This document shows, in pieces, positions 7,385-14,930 of a DNA stretch of 16,882 bases; positions within the stretch are counted from its first letter, which is position 1, and the number at the start of each line of letters is the position of its first letter. Under the pieces are notes generated by a model. It was not told the origin of the DNA, did not search any database, and saw only the letters and a list, made by a program, of their open reading frames with translations. The stretch is taken from positions 1,272,427-1,289,308 of the forward strand of contig KL662192.1 of NCBI GenBank assembly GCA_000733415.1. The letters are read 5' to 3'. Position numbers and translations under genes: made by a program. The stretch is from [Leptolyngbya] sp. JSC-1 (GTDB taxonomy: Bacteria > Cyanobacteriota > Cyanobacteriia > Elainellales > Elainellaceae).

Positions 7385-7960
7385 TTACGTTTCCTGAAGA
7401 CTTTGAATAATCTGATTTAGTTCATCTTGCTGTTGGGCGAAATTCTGCTCAGAGCTAATGACAAAGATGCCATGATAATAATCAGGCGTTTCTACAGACA
7501 AGGAAAGTGCTACTAGAGGTTGTCCTGACAATGTACCTTTCACCTGATAGCGCACCGCACGATGCCCATTTACCGTGATGCTTTCACCCTCTTCAATCAT
7601 TTCAGCATCTGCAAAAGGAGCTTTTGCGGCGATCAGTGCGGCTTGAGCGTGCGTCTCAGGTGTGATGTTGGGATAGTCAACTTTGCTAATTGAGCGCAGT
7701 CCGATTTGGGTGTGATCGGCTCGGTCTCCGACTAGCAAGGACCATTTCTCTTGATCGGCCTCGGTCCAGATATCCTGCCAATCGTTGGGTAGGATTAGTT
7801 TGACTACGTTATCTTTGCTGGTAACAATGATAGTTTGGGGCTGGGTTACGGTGGTACCAATCTTAGCTGTGAGGGAGGTCGCTCTTTTAGAGGTAATCCC
7901 AGCAGAGCAACTCGTAACTAAGCATGTCAGAACTGCCAGTAATACACTGACTGATTTCAT
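7385..7960 (-). CDS. PsbP/Mog1-like (DUF1795-type) lipoprotein
   Basis: From ATG 7960 (weak GAG site 7 bases before) this is a 191-residue lipoprotein. It has a signal MKSVSVLLAVLTCLVTSC with lipobox V-T-S-C (Cys18) and a Ser/Thr-rich linker. The body resembles the PsbP/Mog1-like fold of many cyanobacterial secreted proteins: VKLILPNDWQDI, ...GDRADHTQIGLRSI, SITVNGHRAVRYQVKGTLSG, VETPDYYHGIFVISS, and an ending like ...ELNQIIQSLQET. These proteins sit in the periplasm or on the thylakoid lumen face, and most have no known job. Alternative starts at 7972 (ATG) and 8014 (TTG) only lengthen the n-region. Confidence 0.75.
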   Translation of the reverse strand: MKSVSVLLAVLTCLVTSCSAGITSKRATSLTAKIGTTVTQPQTIIVTSKDNVVKLILPNDWQDIWTEADQEKWSLLVGDRADHTQIGLRSISKVDYPNITPETHAQAALIAAKAPFADAEMIEEGESITVNGHRAVRYQVKGTLSGQPLVALSLSVETPDYYHGIFVISSEQNFAQQQDELNQIIQSLQET

Positions 7961-8179
7961 GGTTAATCTCATAGTAAATAGACAATGGGTGATGAATAGA
8001 ATCAGTAATGACAAGCAGGCACTGCCAACTCAATCATTAATTGGTTCGGGTGAAATAGCAGGTTATCATTCCAGAGCAGATGCAGCATCAGCACGCGGCT
8101 ATAAAATATTCCTACCAAGTTCAGGTTCGCTATCAAGGCTACGGAACTGCTCCCAATCAAGCTCGATTGGTAGGAGATT

Positions 8180-8207
8180 GTAGGGGCATAGCCAAGGCCA
8201 TGCCCAC
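8180..8207. repeat. Dispersed palindromic repeat (GGGCAT...ATGCCC hairpin)
   Basis: GTAGGGGCATAGCC and GGCCATGCCCAC form a 10-bp stem with one A-C mismatch around an AA loop. Such 'taggggcat...atgcccc' hairpins are scattered through cyanobacterial intergenic DNA. It lies 16 bases past the stop of the small secreted gene but has no T run, so it is not a clear terminator. The rest of the 8015-8222 gap shows nothing else recognisable. Confidence 0.5.
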
Positions 8208-8222
8208 ATTTCATCAATCAAT

Positions 8223-8432
8223 TTACTTGTTCAGCATCTCTTGACGTGATTCCTCAAATCGTTCATTAAGCTTATTGATTACTTCTTGACGCTTCTGTTC
8301 AAATCGTGGATTCAATTTGTTCATCACCTGTTCTCGCGAATTCTCAAAGCGCTCGTTTAGCGCTGATGCAGGTAGGCTATACAAGTTCATCAACGCGATC
8401 GTAGACAATGCTGCAAAAATTAAGCGTTTCAT
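8223..8432 (-). CDS. Small secreted protein made of three 15-residue repeats
   Basis: A 69-residue protein with a strong start (TAGGAG 7 bases before ATG). Residues 1-24 are a classic Sec signal ending in SLPASA. The remaining 45 residues are exactly three 15-mers, LNERFENSREQVMNK, LNPRFEQKRQEVINK and LNERFEESRQEMLNK, consensus LNxRFExxRQExxNK. These should be amphipathic, highly charged helices. I know no named family for it. It follows the prolyl isomerase gene on the same strand, and its upstream region holds a 68-bp element shared with the PPC-protein gene. Function is unknown; a structural, cell-surface or signalling peptide are possibilities. Confidence 0.8.
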   Translation of the reverse strand: MKRLIFAALSTIALMNLYSLPASALNERFENSREQVMNKLNPRFEQKRQEVINKLNERFEESRQEMLNK

Positions 8433-8519
8433 GGATATACTCCTAGTTCAGTAAGGTGAATGGTTCGTAACAAATAACTCGTAACAACCGTCAATCAACA
8501 AGCCAATTCGTCAAACCTA

Positions 8520-8587
8520 TTCGTTTCATCTAAAACTAACTTAGCGATCCCAGCGATCCAAAACCGCTCCAAAACCGTTTTATAGGC
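8520..8587 (-). promoter_or_regulatory. Duplicated 68-bp promoter element, copy A (SARP-like operator)
   Basis: On the minus strand three heptamers start at 8581 (AAAACGG), 8570 (GGAGCGG) and 8559 (GGATCGC), an exact 11-bp period with TTTT spacers. They lie about 120-150 bp before the small secreted gene. The whole element aligns without gaps to 10297-10364 at 57 of 68 positions. Known SARP regulators bind heptamer direct repeats at 11-bp spacing, and a SARP-type regulator is encoded at 10491-14765. The link to that regulator is inference. Confidence 0.55.
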
Positions 8588-8600
8588 TAAGTCAATGCTT

Positions 8601-9317
8601 TCAAGCCTTGAGTCTTTCCATTTGCTCTTGTACCCAAGCTTCAAACAGTTCATCCAGCAACCGTTGACGCATAGCTGCATCTAGCTGGGCAGGAATCAAC
8701 GTTTCGAGTCGGACAATGAGTAACCAGTCGCCCATGGGTATAGGGTGCCAGAGTTGTCCAGGCTGACTGATCGCCAGAAGATCGGCTAACTCAGGATGAA
8801 TCGCACCTAGCTCTACAGGTCCTACAACGCCGCCAATTTGCGCTTTTGCGTCTTGTGAGTATTCCTGAACCAATTCTGCAAAGGATTGCTCTTGTTCATG
8901 CAGCCGAAAATAAAATTCGCGGGCAATCTCCTCATCCTTGAGCCGAATGAAGGAATAGATCACTTGATCCAACCACTGCTTATGCTGAAGAAAATAAGAC
9001 GGCAGTTTGGCATCCCAGTTTTGATGTTTGAATTTTTCAATCCGAATCAGACGGGTCAGCAGGGCTTCCAGATCTTCAATTGTTAAATCACGGCTTCTGC
9101 AAAACGCTTGTTTGGCTTCATCTGAGTCTAGGTGGTATTCAGCGATTAACTGTTGCTGGGCTTGGTCAATTTGATCCGGTGTGCACTCAATTGTGGCAAT
9201 CGCCTGATCGATGATTAATTCTCGCCGCAATTTTGGCAGAAGTTGATAATGCTTTATGCGAGTTAGAATTTCATCAGCAGTAACGGTCTGAGAACCAATT
9301 TGTAGGACAGTAGACAT
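8601..9317 (-). CDS. Parvulin-type peptidyl-prolyl isomerase (SurA/PpiC-like)
   Basis: A 238-residue protein with a SurA-like helical N-terminal half (residues 1-115, with DEILTRIKHYQLLPKLRREL) and a parvulin rotamase domain at about 115-207. The rotamase core shows FYFRLHEQEQSFAELVQEYS, GGVVGPVELGAIHPELADLL and QLWHPIPMGDWLLIVRLE. It catalyses cis-trans isomerisation of Xaa-Pro bonds or acts as a chaperone. No signal peptide is seen, so it acts in the cytoplasm unless exported otherwise. In cyanobacteria such PpiC genes often sit beside type I secretion genes; none is visible here. The PPC-domain gene lies 133 bases upstream on the same strand, and the small secreted gene follows. Confidence 0.85.
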   Translation of the reverse strand: MSTVLQIGSQTVTADEILTRIKHYQLLPKLRRELIIDQAIATIECTPDQIDQAQQQLIAEYHLDSDEAKQAFCRSRDLTIEDLEALLTRLIRIEKFKHQNWDAKLPSYFLQHKQWLDQVIYSFIRLKDEEIAREFYFRLHEQEQSFAELVQEYSQDAKAQIGGVVGPVELGAIHPELADLLAISQPGQLWHPIPMGDWLLIVRLETLIPAQLDAAMRQRLLDELFEAWVQEQMERLKA

Positions 9318-9372
9318 ATCTTTTTATTGAACTGACAGCGTATTTGAGCAGAGCAAGATAGGGAGAGAGTAA

Positions 9373-9407
9373 ATGGGTAGATAGATAGTTTTGATTCACC
9401 TACCCAT
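9373..9407 (-). terminator. Weak hairpin after the PPC-domain gene
   Basis: ATGGGTAG (9373-9380) and CTACCCAT (9400-9407) make a perfect 8-bp stem with a 19-base loop, 44 bases past the stop of the PPC gene. Only TTTAC follows on the minus strand, so termination would be partial at best. Confidence 0.3.
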
Positions 9408-9450
9408 CAACAGGAGAATGCTAGAAAATTAATCCAGAGGCGTTGTAGAG

Positions 9451-10224
9451 TTACGACTTTGCTGACATATGCAAACCATAATTGACACTACCTGAAAGAG
9501 AGACCACTTCAACGAAATAATTACCAGCACCCAATTGTCTTGAGATGTTTTCTTGGCTTCTTGCTCCAGTAGAAGCAGCAACAAATTCACCTGAATCGAT
9601 GCGTTTATTGTTATTCGCATCTCGATACAATCTCAGATCCGTATTCGCCGTACTGAAATTAGGATCAGAGAGATTGATGCTGACATTCCTGGTTGCTCCG
9701 ATCTGAAAGCCGTAGAAGTCTGTGCGATCTTTACTGTTATGCACTGAGCCTTCATAGCGGCGAGATCCATTCAATTGGCCAATATCTTTGGCTTGACTCG
9801 CAACATTGTTTGGCTCTGACTCACGTGCCACTTTTGGAGTAACAGTAATATCTAGTGAGTAGTTGGCAGCAGGTCCCCCTTTACTAACTTGGGCATAGAA
9901 TTCGTCGAGTTCAGAAGCTGCGCCTTCCAGCACAATTGTCTTTGAGGATTTGCCCAGCGTGCTGTCGATCAATTCGCTCGCCTCAAGCTGACCATTTCGG
10001 TTCGAGTCACGAAATAGAGAAACGGTTCCATTTACTCCAGACAAGCTTAATTTAATTTCGCAGGTTGCTGGATTGCCCGTCAAAAATCGGAAAATATCTC
10101 GATCATCAAAACTTACACTGCCCTCTCTTTTCGCCGTTCTGGCTTCCCTAACTCCGGTCCGGGAAATTGCACCGATGTTGTCGGCAGTCGCAACTGTATT
10201 GTTGGGTTCGCGTTCTTGAGCCAT
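9451..10224 (-). CDS. Double PPC-domain protein with two EF-hand-like calcium loops
   Basis: A 257-residue protein with two tandem pre-peptidase C-terminal (PPC) beta-sandwich domains, marked by REPNNT (residues 5-10) and SEPNN (136-140) and ending in NYSLDITVTP and NYGLHMS strands. Each domain carries a 12-residue EF-hand-type loop: DSNRNGQLEASE (73-84, ideal ligands) and DANNNKRIDSGE (202-213, Lys in place of the usual Gly). PPC domains normally sit at the ends of secreted proteases; here there is no catalytic domain. There is also no N-terminal signal, so a leaderless route such as type I secretion is suggested. The start has a GGAG site (AAGGAGATTCAACA). The SARP-like element lies 73-140 bp upstream. 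Confidence 0.85.
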   Translation of the reverse strand: MAQEREPNNTVATADNIGAISRTGVREARTAKREGSVSFDDRDIFRFLTGNPATCEIKLSLSGVNGTVSLFRDSNRNGQLEASELIDSTLGKSSKTIVLEGAASELDEFYAQVSKGGPAANYSLDITVTPKVARESEPNNVASQAKDIGQLNGSRRYEGSVHNSKDRTDFYGFQIGATRNVSINLSDPNFSTANTDLRLYRDANNNKRIDSGEFVAASTGARSQENISRQLGAGNYFVEVVSLSGSVNYGLHMSAKS

Positions 10225-10296
10225 TGTTGAATCTCCTTAGAAATAAAAGGGTGAAATTCGATTGAACGATGGTTGAATGGCAACAGCTCAACCTGC

Positions 10297-10364
10297 TTCG
10301 TTCCATCTGTATCTAAGTTAGCGATCACAGCGATCCAAAACCGATCCAAACCTGTTCTAAAGGC
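10297..10364 (-). promoter_or_regulatory. Duplicated 68-bp promoter element, copy B (SARP-like operator)
   Basis: On the minus strand three heptamers start at 10358 (AGAACAG), 10347 (GGATCGG) and 10336 (GGATCGC), again exactly 11 bp apart, then TGTGATCGCTAAC. The element ends 72 bases before the PPC gene start, a position similar to copy A before the small secreted gene. Gapless identity to copy A is 57/68, much higher than expected for unrelated intergenic DNA. Confidence 0.55.
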
Positions 10365-10390
10365 AGGGTGTTCTAAACTATTTAAGTTGG

Positions 10391-10420
10391 AGAAAGTCAG
10401 AAAAAGTCAGAAAAAATCAG
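10391..10420 (-). repeat. Three tandem 10-bp T-tract repeats
   Basis: The plus strand reads AGAAAGTCAG, AAAAAGTCAG, AAAAAATCAG at 10391, 10401 and 10411, an exact 10-bp period. A-tracts in phase with the helix bend DNA. They lie between the terminator stem and the PPC-gene operator copy. Confidence 0.6.
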
Positions 10421-10441
10421 ATCGCATGGATGAAAGCGATC
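10411..10441 (-). terminator. Intrinsic terminator of the SARP-NB-ARC-WD40 gene
   Basis: On the minus strand GATCGC and GCGATC (10436-10441 and 10420-10425) form a 6-bp stem, with a further G-U pair, around a 10-base loop. TGATTTTTTC follows, with two more T-rich decamers beyond. It lies 50 bases past the stop codon. Confidence 0.5.
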
Positions 10442-10490
10442 CTTGAGAAATTGAATCTGGTTATTCGGCTTCAAGATAGGCTAGTGCAGG

Positions 10491-13400
10491 CTATCCTAGC
10501 GCTCCTAATGCTCGCAACGTTTGTTTTTGCGCTTCGGTTAAACCGGTAACGCCGCTAATGTTCATGCCTTCGTAGGGGCGATCTACTCGTAGCGTGTTCA
10601 GGCATTCTCCCGTTTTTACGTCCCATAACTTAATGGTTTCATCCGCACTGCTGCTAGCCAAACATTGATTTTGAGGATTAAACGCAACCGAGACTACCCA
10701 ATTGGTATGTCCATGCAATGTTTTCCAGAGTGTTCCAGTTTGAACATGCCAAAGTTTAACCGTTTGATCGGTGTCCCCACTGGCTAGAAGCGCTCCATCA
10801 GGACTGAAGGCAACAGACCAGATGCCGCTATTGCCCGCTTGCAGTGTTCTCGGCAACTCGCCTGTACGAATGTCCCAGAGTTTAATCGTGTTATCACTGC
10901 TGCTGCTCGCCAGCAACTGACCATTTGGGCTGACGCTGACTGACCACAAGCGGTGCGTATGACCAACCAAGGTATTCAACAGGCGGCCTGTCTCAACCTG
11001 CCAAAGCTTCAAGGTATTATCACCGCTACCGCTCACCAGAAGCAGCGAATCCGCTACATGATGCTCCTGCTGTTCGGAACCGGCAACTTCGTCGGAACAT
11101 TCCTGCTGATTGGCTGAAAAAAGCACCGGGCAAAATTTGACCGACCAGACGCCACTGGCATGCCCCTGTAGAACTCTGATTAGTTGACCCTTGGAGGTAT
11201 CCCACAACCTCACTGTATGGTCATAGCTGCCGCTAGCCAGGATCGCTGGCTGCTCGTCCGGGGTAGTGCGATTAAACGATGGGCAAAATTCAACCGAGAG
11301 TACCCAACTTTTGTGACCAGATAGGGTATGGAGCAGTCGCTTAGTCTGGACATCCCACAGTTTGATTGTCTGGTCATCACTGCCGCTAGCCAGGGTTTGT
11401 CCGTCAGGACTCCAGGCTACCGATCTGACCCAGTTAGTATGCCCCTGCAATGTTGCTGTCAGTTGGCCGCGTTTGGCATCCCACAGCCTCACTGTCTGAT
11501 CGTAATGAGCACTCGCCAGTATTTGTCCATCCGGACTCCAGGCGATGGCTCTGGTCCAGTTGGCACTTCCCTGTAAGGTTCTCATCAGGTGCCCTGTCTG
11601 GATATCCCACAGCTTTACCATCTGGTCAGGGCTACCACTTGCCAGCAGGCTGCCATCTGGACTAAATTTGACCGACCAGACGCCGCTAGAATGACCTTGC
11701 AGCGTTTTCATCAGCTCACCCGTATCGGCATTCCATAACCTCACACAATGGTCTGCACTGCCACTGGCTAACCGCTGTCCATCCGGACTCCAGGTTACTG
11801 AACAGACGCCATCGCTGTGTCCCTGTAATGTCCGCATGGCTTGTCCGCGCTTCACATCCCACAGCCGGATCGTGTGATCCATACTGCCACTGGCCAGGGT
11901 TTTGCCATCCGGACTCCAAGTCACCGACCAGACCCAATCCGTATGAGCCTGTAGCGTTTTCAGCCGTTGTCCTTTGCCCACATCCCAAAGCTGGATAGTT
12001 TGATCATCGCCGCTGCTCGCCAGCAGGGCACCATCCGGACTCCAAGCCACTGCCCTGACCCAGTTGGTATGGCCTCGCAGAATTCTTAAGGGCTGCCCAG
12101 TTTGGACATTCCACAGCTTGACGGTATGATCGTAGTTGCCAGCCGCTAGAGTCTGACCGTCTGGGCTAAAATTCACAGAACAAATCCCGATTGTATCTTC
12201 TAGGGTTCTAATTAATCTGCCACTCGGTATCTCCCAAAGCTTGATACTTTTGTCATCGTTGCCGCTTGCCAAGATGTGACCATCTGGACTAAAAGCAATC
12301 GAGCTGATTTGATCCGTATGTCCTTCTAGCGTCAAAAACAATTGTCCATCGCTAATTTGCCACAGGCGAATGTTGCCATTGGTTTCTCCGGCGGCCAGCA
12401 GCTTCCCGTCGGGACTAAAGGCAACCGACAGCACCGCGCCAATAATTTGGGTAAAAACGGATTTGGTAAACATCGAGTTGGCGAAATTGACGCGATGTAG
12501 CTGGCTTCTCTGCAAATAGGCGTGACAGATCAGCAACCCAGAAAAATCGAAATCAACTAAACCAATACCAAGATGAGAACAAAGGTTGATTAAGTTGCCC
12601 GCCGCATAGACCGGCGAAGTTGACCAACGTTGCAGCAACGTGAGAATTTCACGCAGGCGTTTTTCGAGTTTGACGGGTGTACCAAAAACCGTAAACAACT
12701 TGGTGGCAATCGCCCCTAAAATCAGATGGTTTTGGGTTTCTCTAACATACTCTTTCACCGTTGTTTTGAGCAGCGCATGGCTACCCAACCAATCGATATC
12801 TTTATCAGTGATTTCGGTGGCAATCTGATCTGCCAGCCGCTCGGTAACATATTCCATCACCACGGGCTGTTGCGTGTAGTTACCTGCTCGCACTTCAATT
12901 AGAGAACGCCACTGCAACGATTCCAGTGCCTCTAGTACGGCAATGCGAGACACCTTAGGGACAATATCTTCAATCAGTTTAGCAACGCTTGTCCATTCTC
13001 GATTGATCGCCAACCAGTACATGATCGTTGCTTCTAGTCTGGAGAGCCGCTCGAAGTGCTGATCCAACAAGCGACGAATTCCGTTGAAAACAACCGTATC
13101 TTCTTCTAAGAATGCAGCGATCTCACCGCTGAATATATCTTTGATGCTAGTCACGACAATCTTGAGCGCCAAGGGATTGTAGCCATACTGCTCGGCTAGC
13201 CTTTGTTTGTCTACTTCAGACCCAGATAAGCCTCTGGTTTCGATGATCGCCCGAGCGGTTTCTGAGGAACCACCTAATTGGAGCGTGCGCACGGCTACCG
13301 TCCCCTCCAGAACTGCAATTTCGGCAGGTTTCTCACGGCTGGTGAGTAAGACGCAACTCTGGTGCTGCACCTCTCCCAGTAGCTTGAATAATTCACCATA

Positions 13401-14765
13401 CGCCTCGTAACCTGGACGATATTGCCCCGCTCGATTGCCCTCCTGAAAAATCGTTTCCATGTTATCGAGGATGACCAGACAGCGGCGCGCCTTCAACCAA
13501 TGAATTAACTGCCTCATCTCTGCTTTGATGTCCTGTTGCTCAGACAGAAACGGCACCAGTTCAGCTAATAGAATATCGAGTGGGGGCGCATTACGCAGCG
13601 ATCGCCAAATTACGCACTGGAAGGGCAAATGGCTAGTAGCTTGCTTTTGCGTAGCAGTTGGGTGGATGGGAGGCGGGTTAATTATATTTTGATTCCCACT
13701 CTCACTTATTATCTCGTTTGTATTCTCGTTATTGATTAGTTCCTTTGCCACCTTCACGGTCAAAGCGGTTTTGCCGATTCCACCCATACCCAAGAGCAAA
13801 ATCAGACGACAACGACCATTCACAATCCACTCATGCAAGGTTGCCCGTTCCGTTTCTCGCCCGTAGAAGACAGAGACATCGATTGCTTCACCCCAGTCTG
13901 TCTGAATCGGAGCAGCAGGTGGCGGTGAGGCAATGGCAGGCGTGGCAGCAGTGAAAACAGTGGAAACAGTGGCAGATGAATCTTTTGCTGAATCCTGCAA
14001 AACAGGCTGCTCTAGAAGAGTTTGATCATCCTCATCTAGAAGGCGCTGATAGAGAGTACGGGTTATCACACTCGGATCAACACCCAACTCCTGGCGCAGC
14101 ACCGTCATGCATTGATGATAAACCTGCAAAGCTCTGGCCCGATCGCCATTCAACCCATACAATCGCATCAGGGTGCCGTAGGTGGCTTCATTCAGCGCAT
14201 CGACCCGCAGCATTTGTTGCGCATAGGTCAGCGCAGTTTGATAATCGTGCTGTTCTTCTAGTAGATTAACGAGTTGAGTTAATGTCCGCAGGTAGAGTTG
14301 CTGCAACCGTTCTCGTTCGGCCAACAGCCACTCATCGTCATCATCGGGTAACAGATCACCGCGATATAAGGCAATGGCTTTTTCTAGCTCAACTCGGATG
14401 ATCCGCCAAGCGGTTGCTAGCTCTGCCGCTTTCACGGCTGCTTCAAATTCAGCGACATCCAGGATGAAATTGGCGTCGGACAGCCATTGTAATGTTTTAG
14501 TGTCTACCCGCAAATACTCGTCTGGATTCGGCAAGGCATGACGCAAATGACTCAATTCTTTACGCAGATTAGCTCGTGCTTGAGCATCACTTGATTCAGG
14601 CCAAAGGTGAAAGGCGATCCGCTGACGGGGCTGAGGAGTATGGCAATTGAGCACCAAGTAGGACAACAAAGCTTGCGTTCGCCCTCTAGCGATTTCTGTG
14701 ATCGAACGTTCGCCATGGATTAGGGAAAAGCCTCCTAATAGCCTTATGATCAAGGTTTGAGACAT
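10491..14765 (-). CDS. SARP-type STAND regulator: winged helix, BTAD, NB-ARC, 14 WD40 repeats
   Basis: I start it at ATG 14765 (MSQTLIIRLLGGFSLIHGER), where SARP homology begins; the frame is open 47 codons further up, but that part is not family-like. Of 1424 residues, 1-100 form the OmpR-type winged helix and about 100-245 the BTAD. About 295-600 are the NB-ARC ATPase, with Walker A GMGGIGKT (326-333) and Walker B CLVILDNMET. Then come helical repeats and a short pentapeptide-like stretch (FSGLLICHAYLQRSQLHRVN). Fourteen WD40 repeats span about 776-1397, enough for two seven-bladed propellers. The tail GVTGLTEAQKQTLRALGALG is typical of cyanobacterial NB-ARC/WD40 proteins. Such proteins are thought to sit closed until a ligand meets the propeller, then oligomerise and activate transcription. 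Likely targets are the two 11-bp-repeat promoters downstream. Confidence 0.93.
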   Translation of the reverse strand: MSQTLIIRLLGGFSLIHGERSITEIARGRTQALLSYLVLNCHTPQPRQRIAFHLWPESSDAQARANLRKELSHLRHALPNPDEYLRVDTKTLQWLSDANFILDVAEFEAAVKAAELATAWRIIRVELEKAIALYRGDLLPDDDDEWLLAERERLQQLYLRTLTQLVNLLEEQHDYQTALTYAQQMLRVDALNEATYGTLMRLYGLNGDRARALQVYHQCMTVLRQELGVDPSVITRTLYQRLLDEDDQTLLEQPVLQDSAKDSSATVSTVFTAATPAIASPPPAAPIQTDWGEAIDVSVFYGRETERATLHEWIVNGRCRLILLLGMGGIGKTALTVKVAKELINNENTNEIISESGNQNIINPPPIHPTATQKQATSHLPFQCVIWRSLRNAPPLDILLAELVPFLSEQQDIKAEMRQLIHWLKARRCLVILDNMETIFQEGNRAGQYRPGYEAYGELFKLLGEVQHQSCVLLTSREKPAEIAVLEGTVAVRTLQLGGSSETARAIIETRGLSGSEVDKQRLAEQYGYNPLALKIVVTSIKDIFSGEIAAFLEEDTVVFNGIRRLLDQHFERLSRLEATIMYWLAINREWTSVAKLIEDIVPKVSRIAVLEALESLQWRSLIEVRAGNYTQQPVVMEYVTERLADQIATEITDKDIDWLGSHALLKTTVKEYVRETQNHLILGAIATKLFTVFGTPVKLEKRLREILTLLQRWSTSPVYAAGNLINLCSHLGIGLVDFDFSGLLICHAYLQRSQLHRVNFANSMFTKSVFTQIIGAVLSVAFSPDGKLLAAGETNGNIRLWQISDGQLFLTLEGHTDQISSIAFSPDGHILASGNDDKSIKLWEIPSGRLIRTLEDTIGICSVNFSPDGQTLAAGNYDHTVKLWNVQTGQPLRILRGHTNWVRAVAWSPDGALLASSGDDQTIQLWDVGKGQRLKTLQAHTDWVWSVTWSPDGKTLASGSMDHTIRLWDVKRGQAMRTLQGHSDGVCSVTWSPDGQRLASGSADHCVRLWNADTGELMKTLQGHSSGVWSVKFSPDGSLLASGSPDQMVKLWDIQTGHLMRTLQGSANWTRAIAWSPDGQILASAHYDQTVRLWDAKRGQLTATLQGHTNWVRSVAWSPDGQTLASGSDDQTIKLWDVQTKRLLHTLSGHKSWVLSVEFCPSFNRTTPDEQPAILASGSYDHTVRLWDTSKGQLIRVLQGHASGVWSVKFCPVLFSANQQECSDEVAGSEQQEHHVADSLLLVSGSGDNTLKLWQVETGRLLNTLVGHTHRLWSVSVSPNGQLLASSSSDNTIKLWDIRTGELPRTLQAGNSGIWSVAFSPDGALLASGDTDQTVKLWHVQTGTLWKTLHGHTNWVVSVAFNPQNQCLASSSADETIKLWDVKTGECLNTLRVDRPYEGMNISGVTGLTEAQKQTLRALGALG
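10575..12440 (-). repeat. WD40 repeat array (14 units, mostly 126 bp)
   Basis: Fourteen units of the pattern SVAFSPDGxxLASGSxDxTI then KLWDxxTG and TLxGHTN. Twelve are 42 residues (126 bp). Units 10 and 11 carry insertions of about 9 and 25 residues in the same loop. Strong similarity between internal units at DNA level suggests recent duplication and gene conversion. Confidence 0.9.
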
Positions 14766-14930
14766 AGTGCTCAGCGATCTGGCAGCAGAGAGCAGCCCTT
14801 TGCAGGTGAGGCTTCCCATTCTAGTTAATTTTATTATCTTTTCACGAGAGTTAAAGAATCTCATTACTCCGAATAAAATAACAGCGCATTCTGGGTTGAT
14901 GCTCAAAATCTTTCACGGGTTAATATTAAG

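Noticed and set aside
8495..8680. A 61-residue ORF covering operator copy A and the isomerase 3' end.
   Set aside because: It is out of frame with the isomerase, and its sequence is explained by the duplicated promoter element; the parallel ORF at 10113-10349 covers copy B for the same reason.
10475..10495. GATAG...CTATC hairpin at the stop codon of the WD40 gene.
   Set aside because: Short, has a mismatch and no T run; the better terminator is at 10411-10441.
10575..12440. A regularly spaced repeat array that might suggest CRISPR or a satellite.
   Set aside because: The 126-bp period translates to WD40 units throughout.
14766..14906. A 47-codon upstream extension of the SARP-NB-ARC-WD40 frame.
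   Set aside because: The SARP winged helix begins at MSQTLIIRLLGG. The upstream residues have no family likeness and probably belong to the promoter region.
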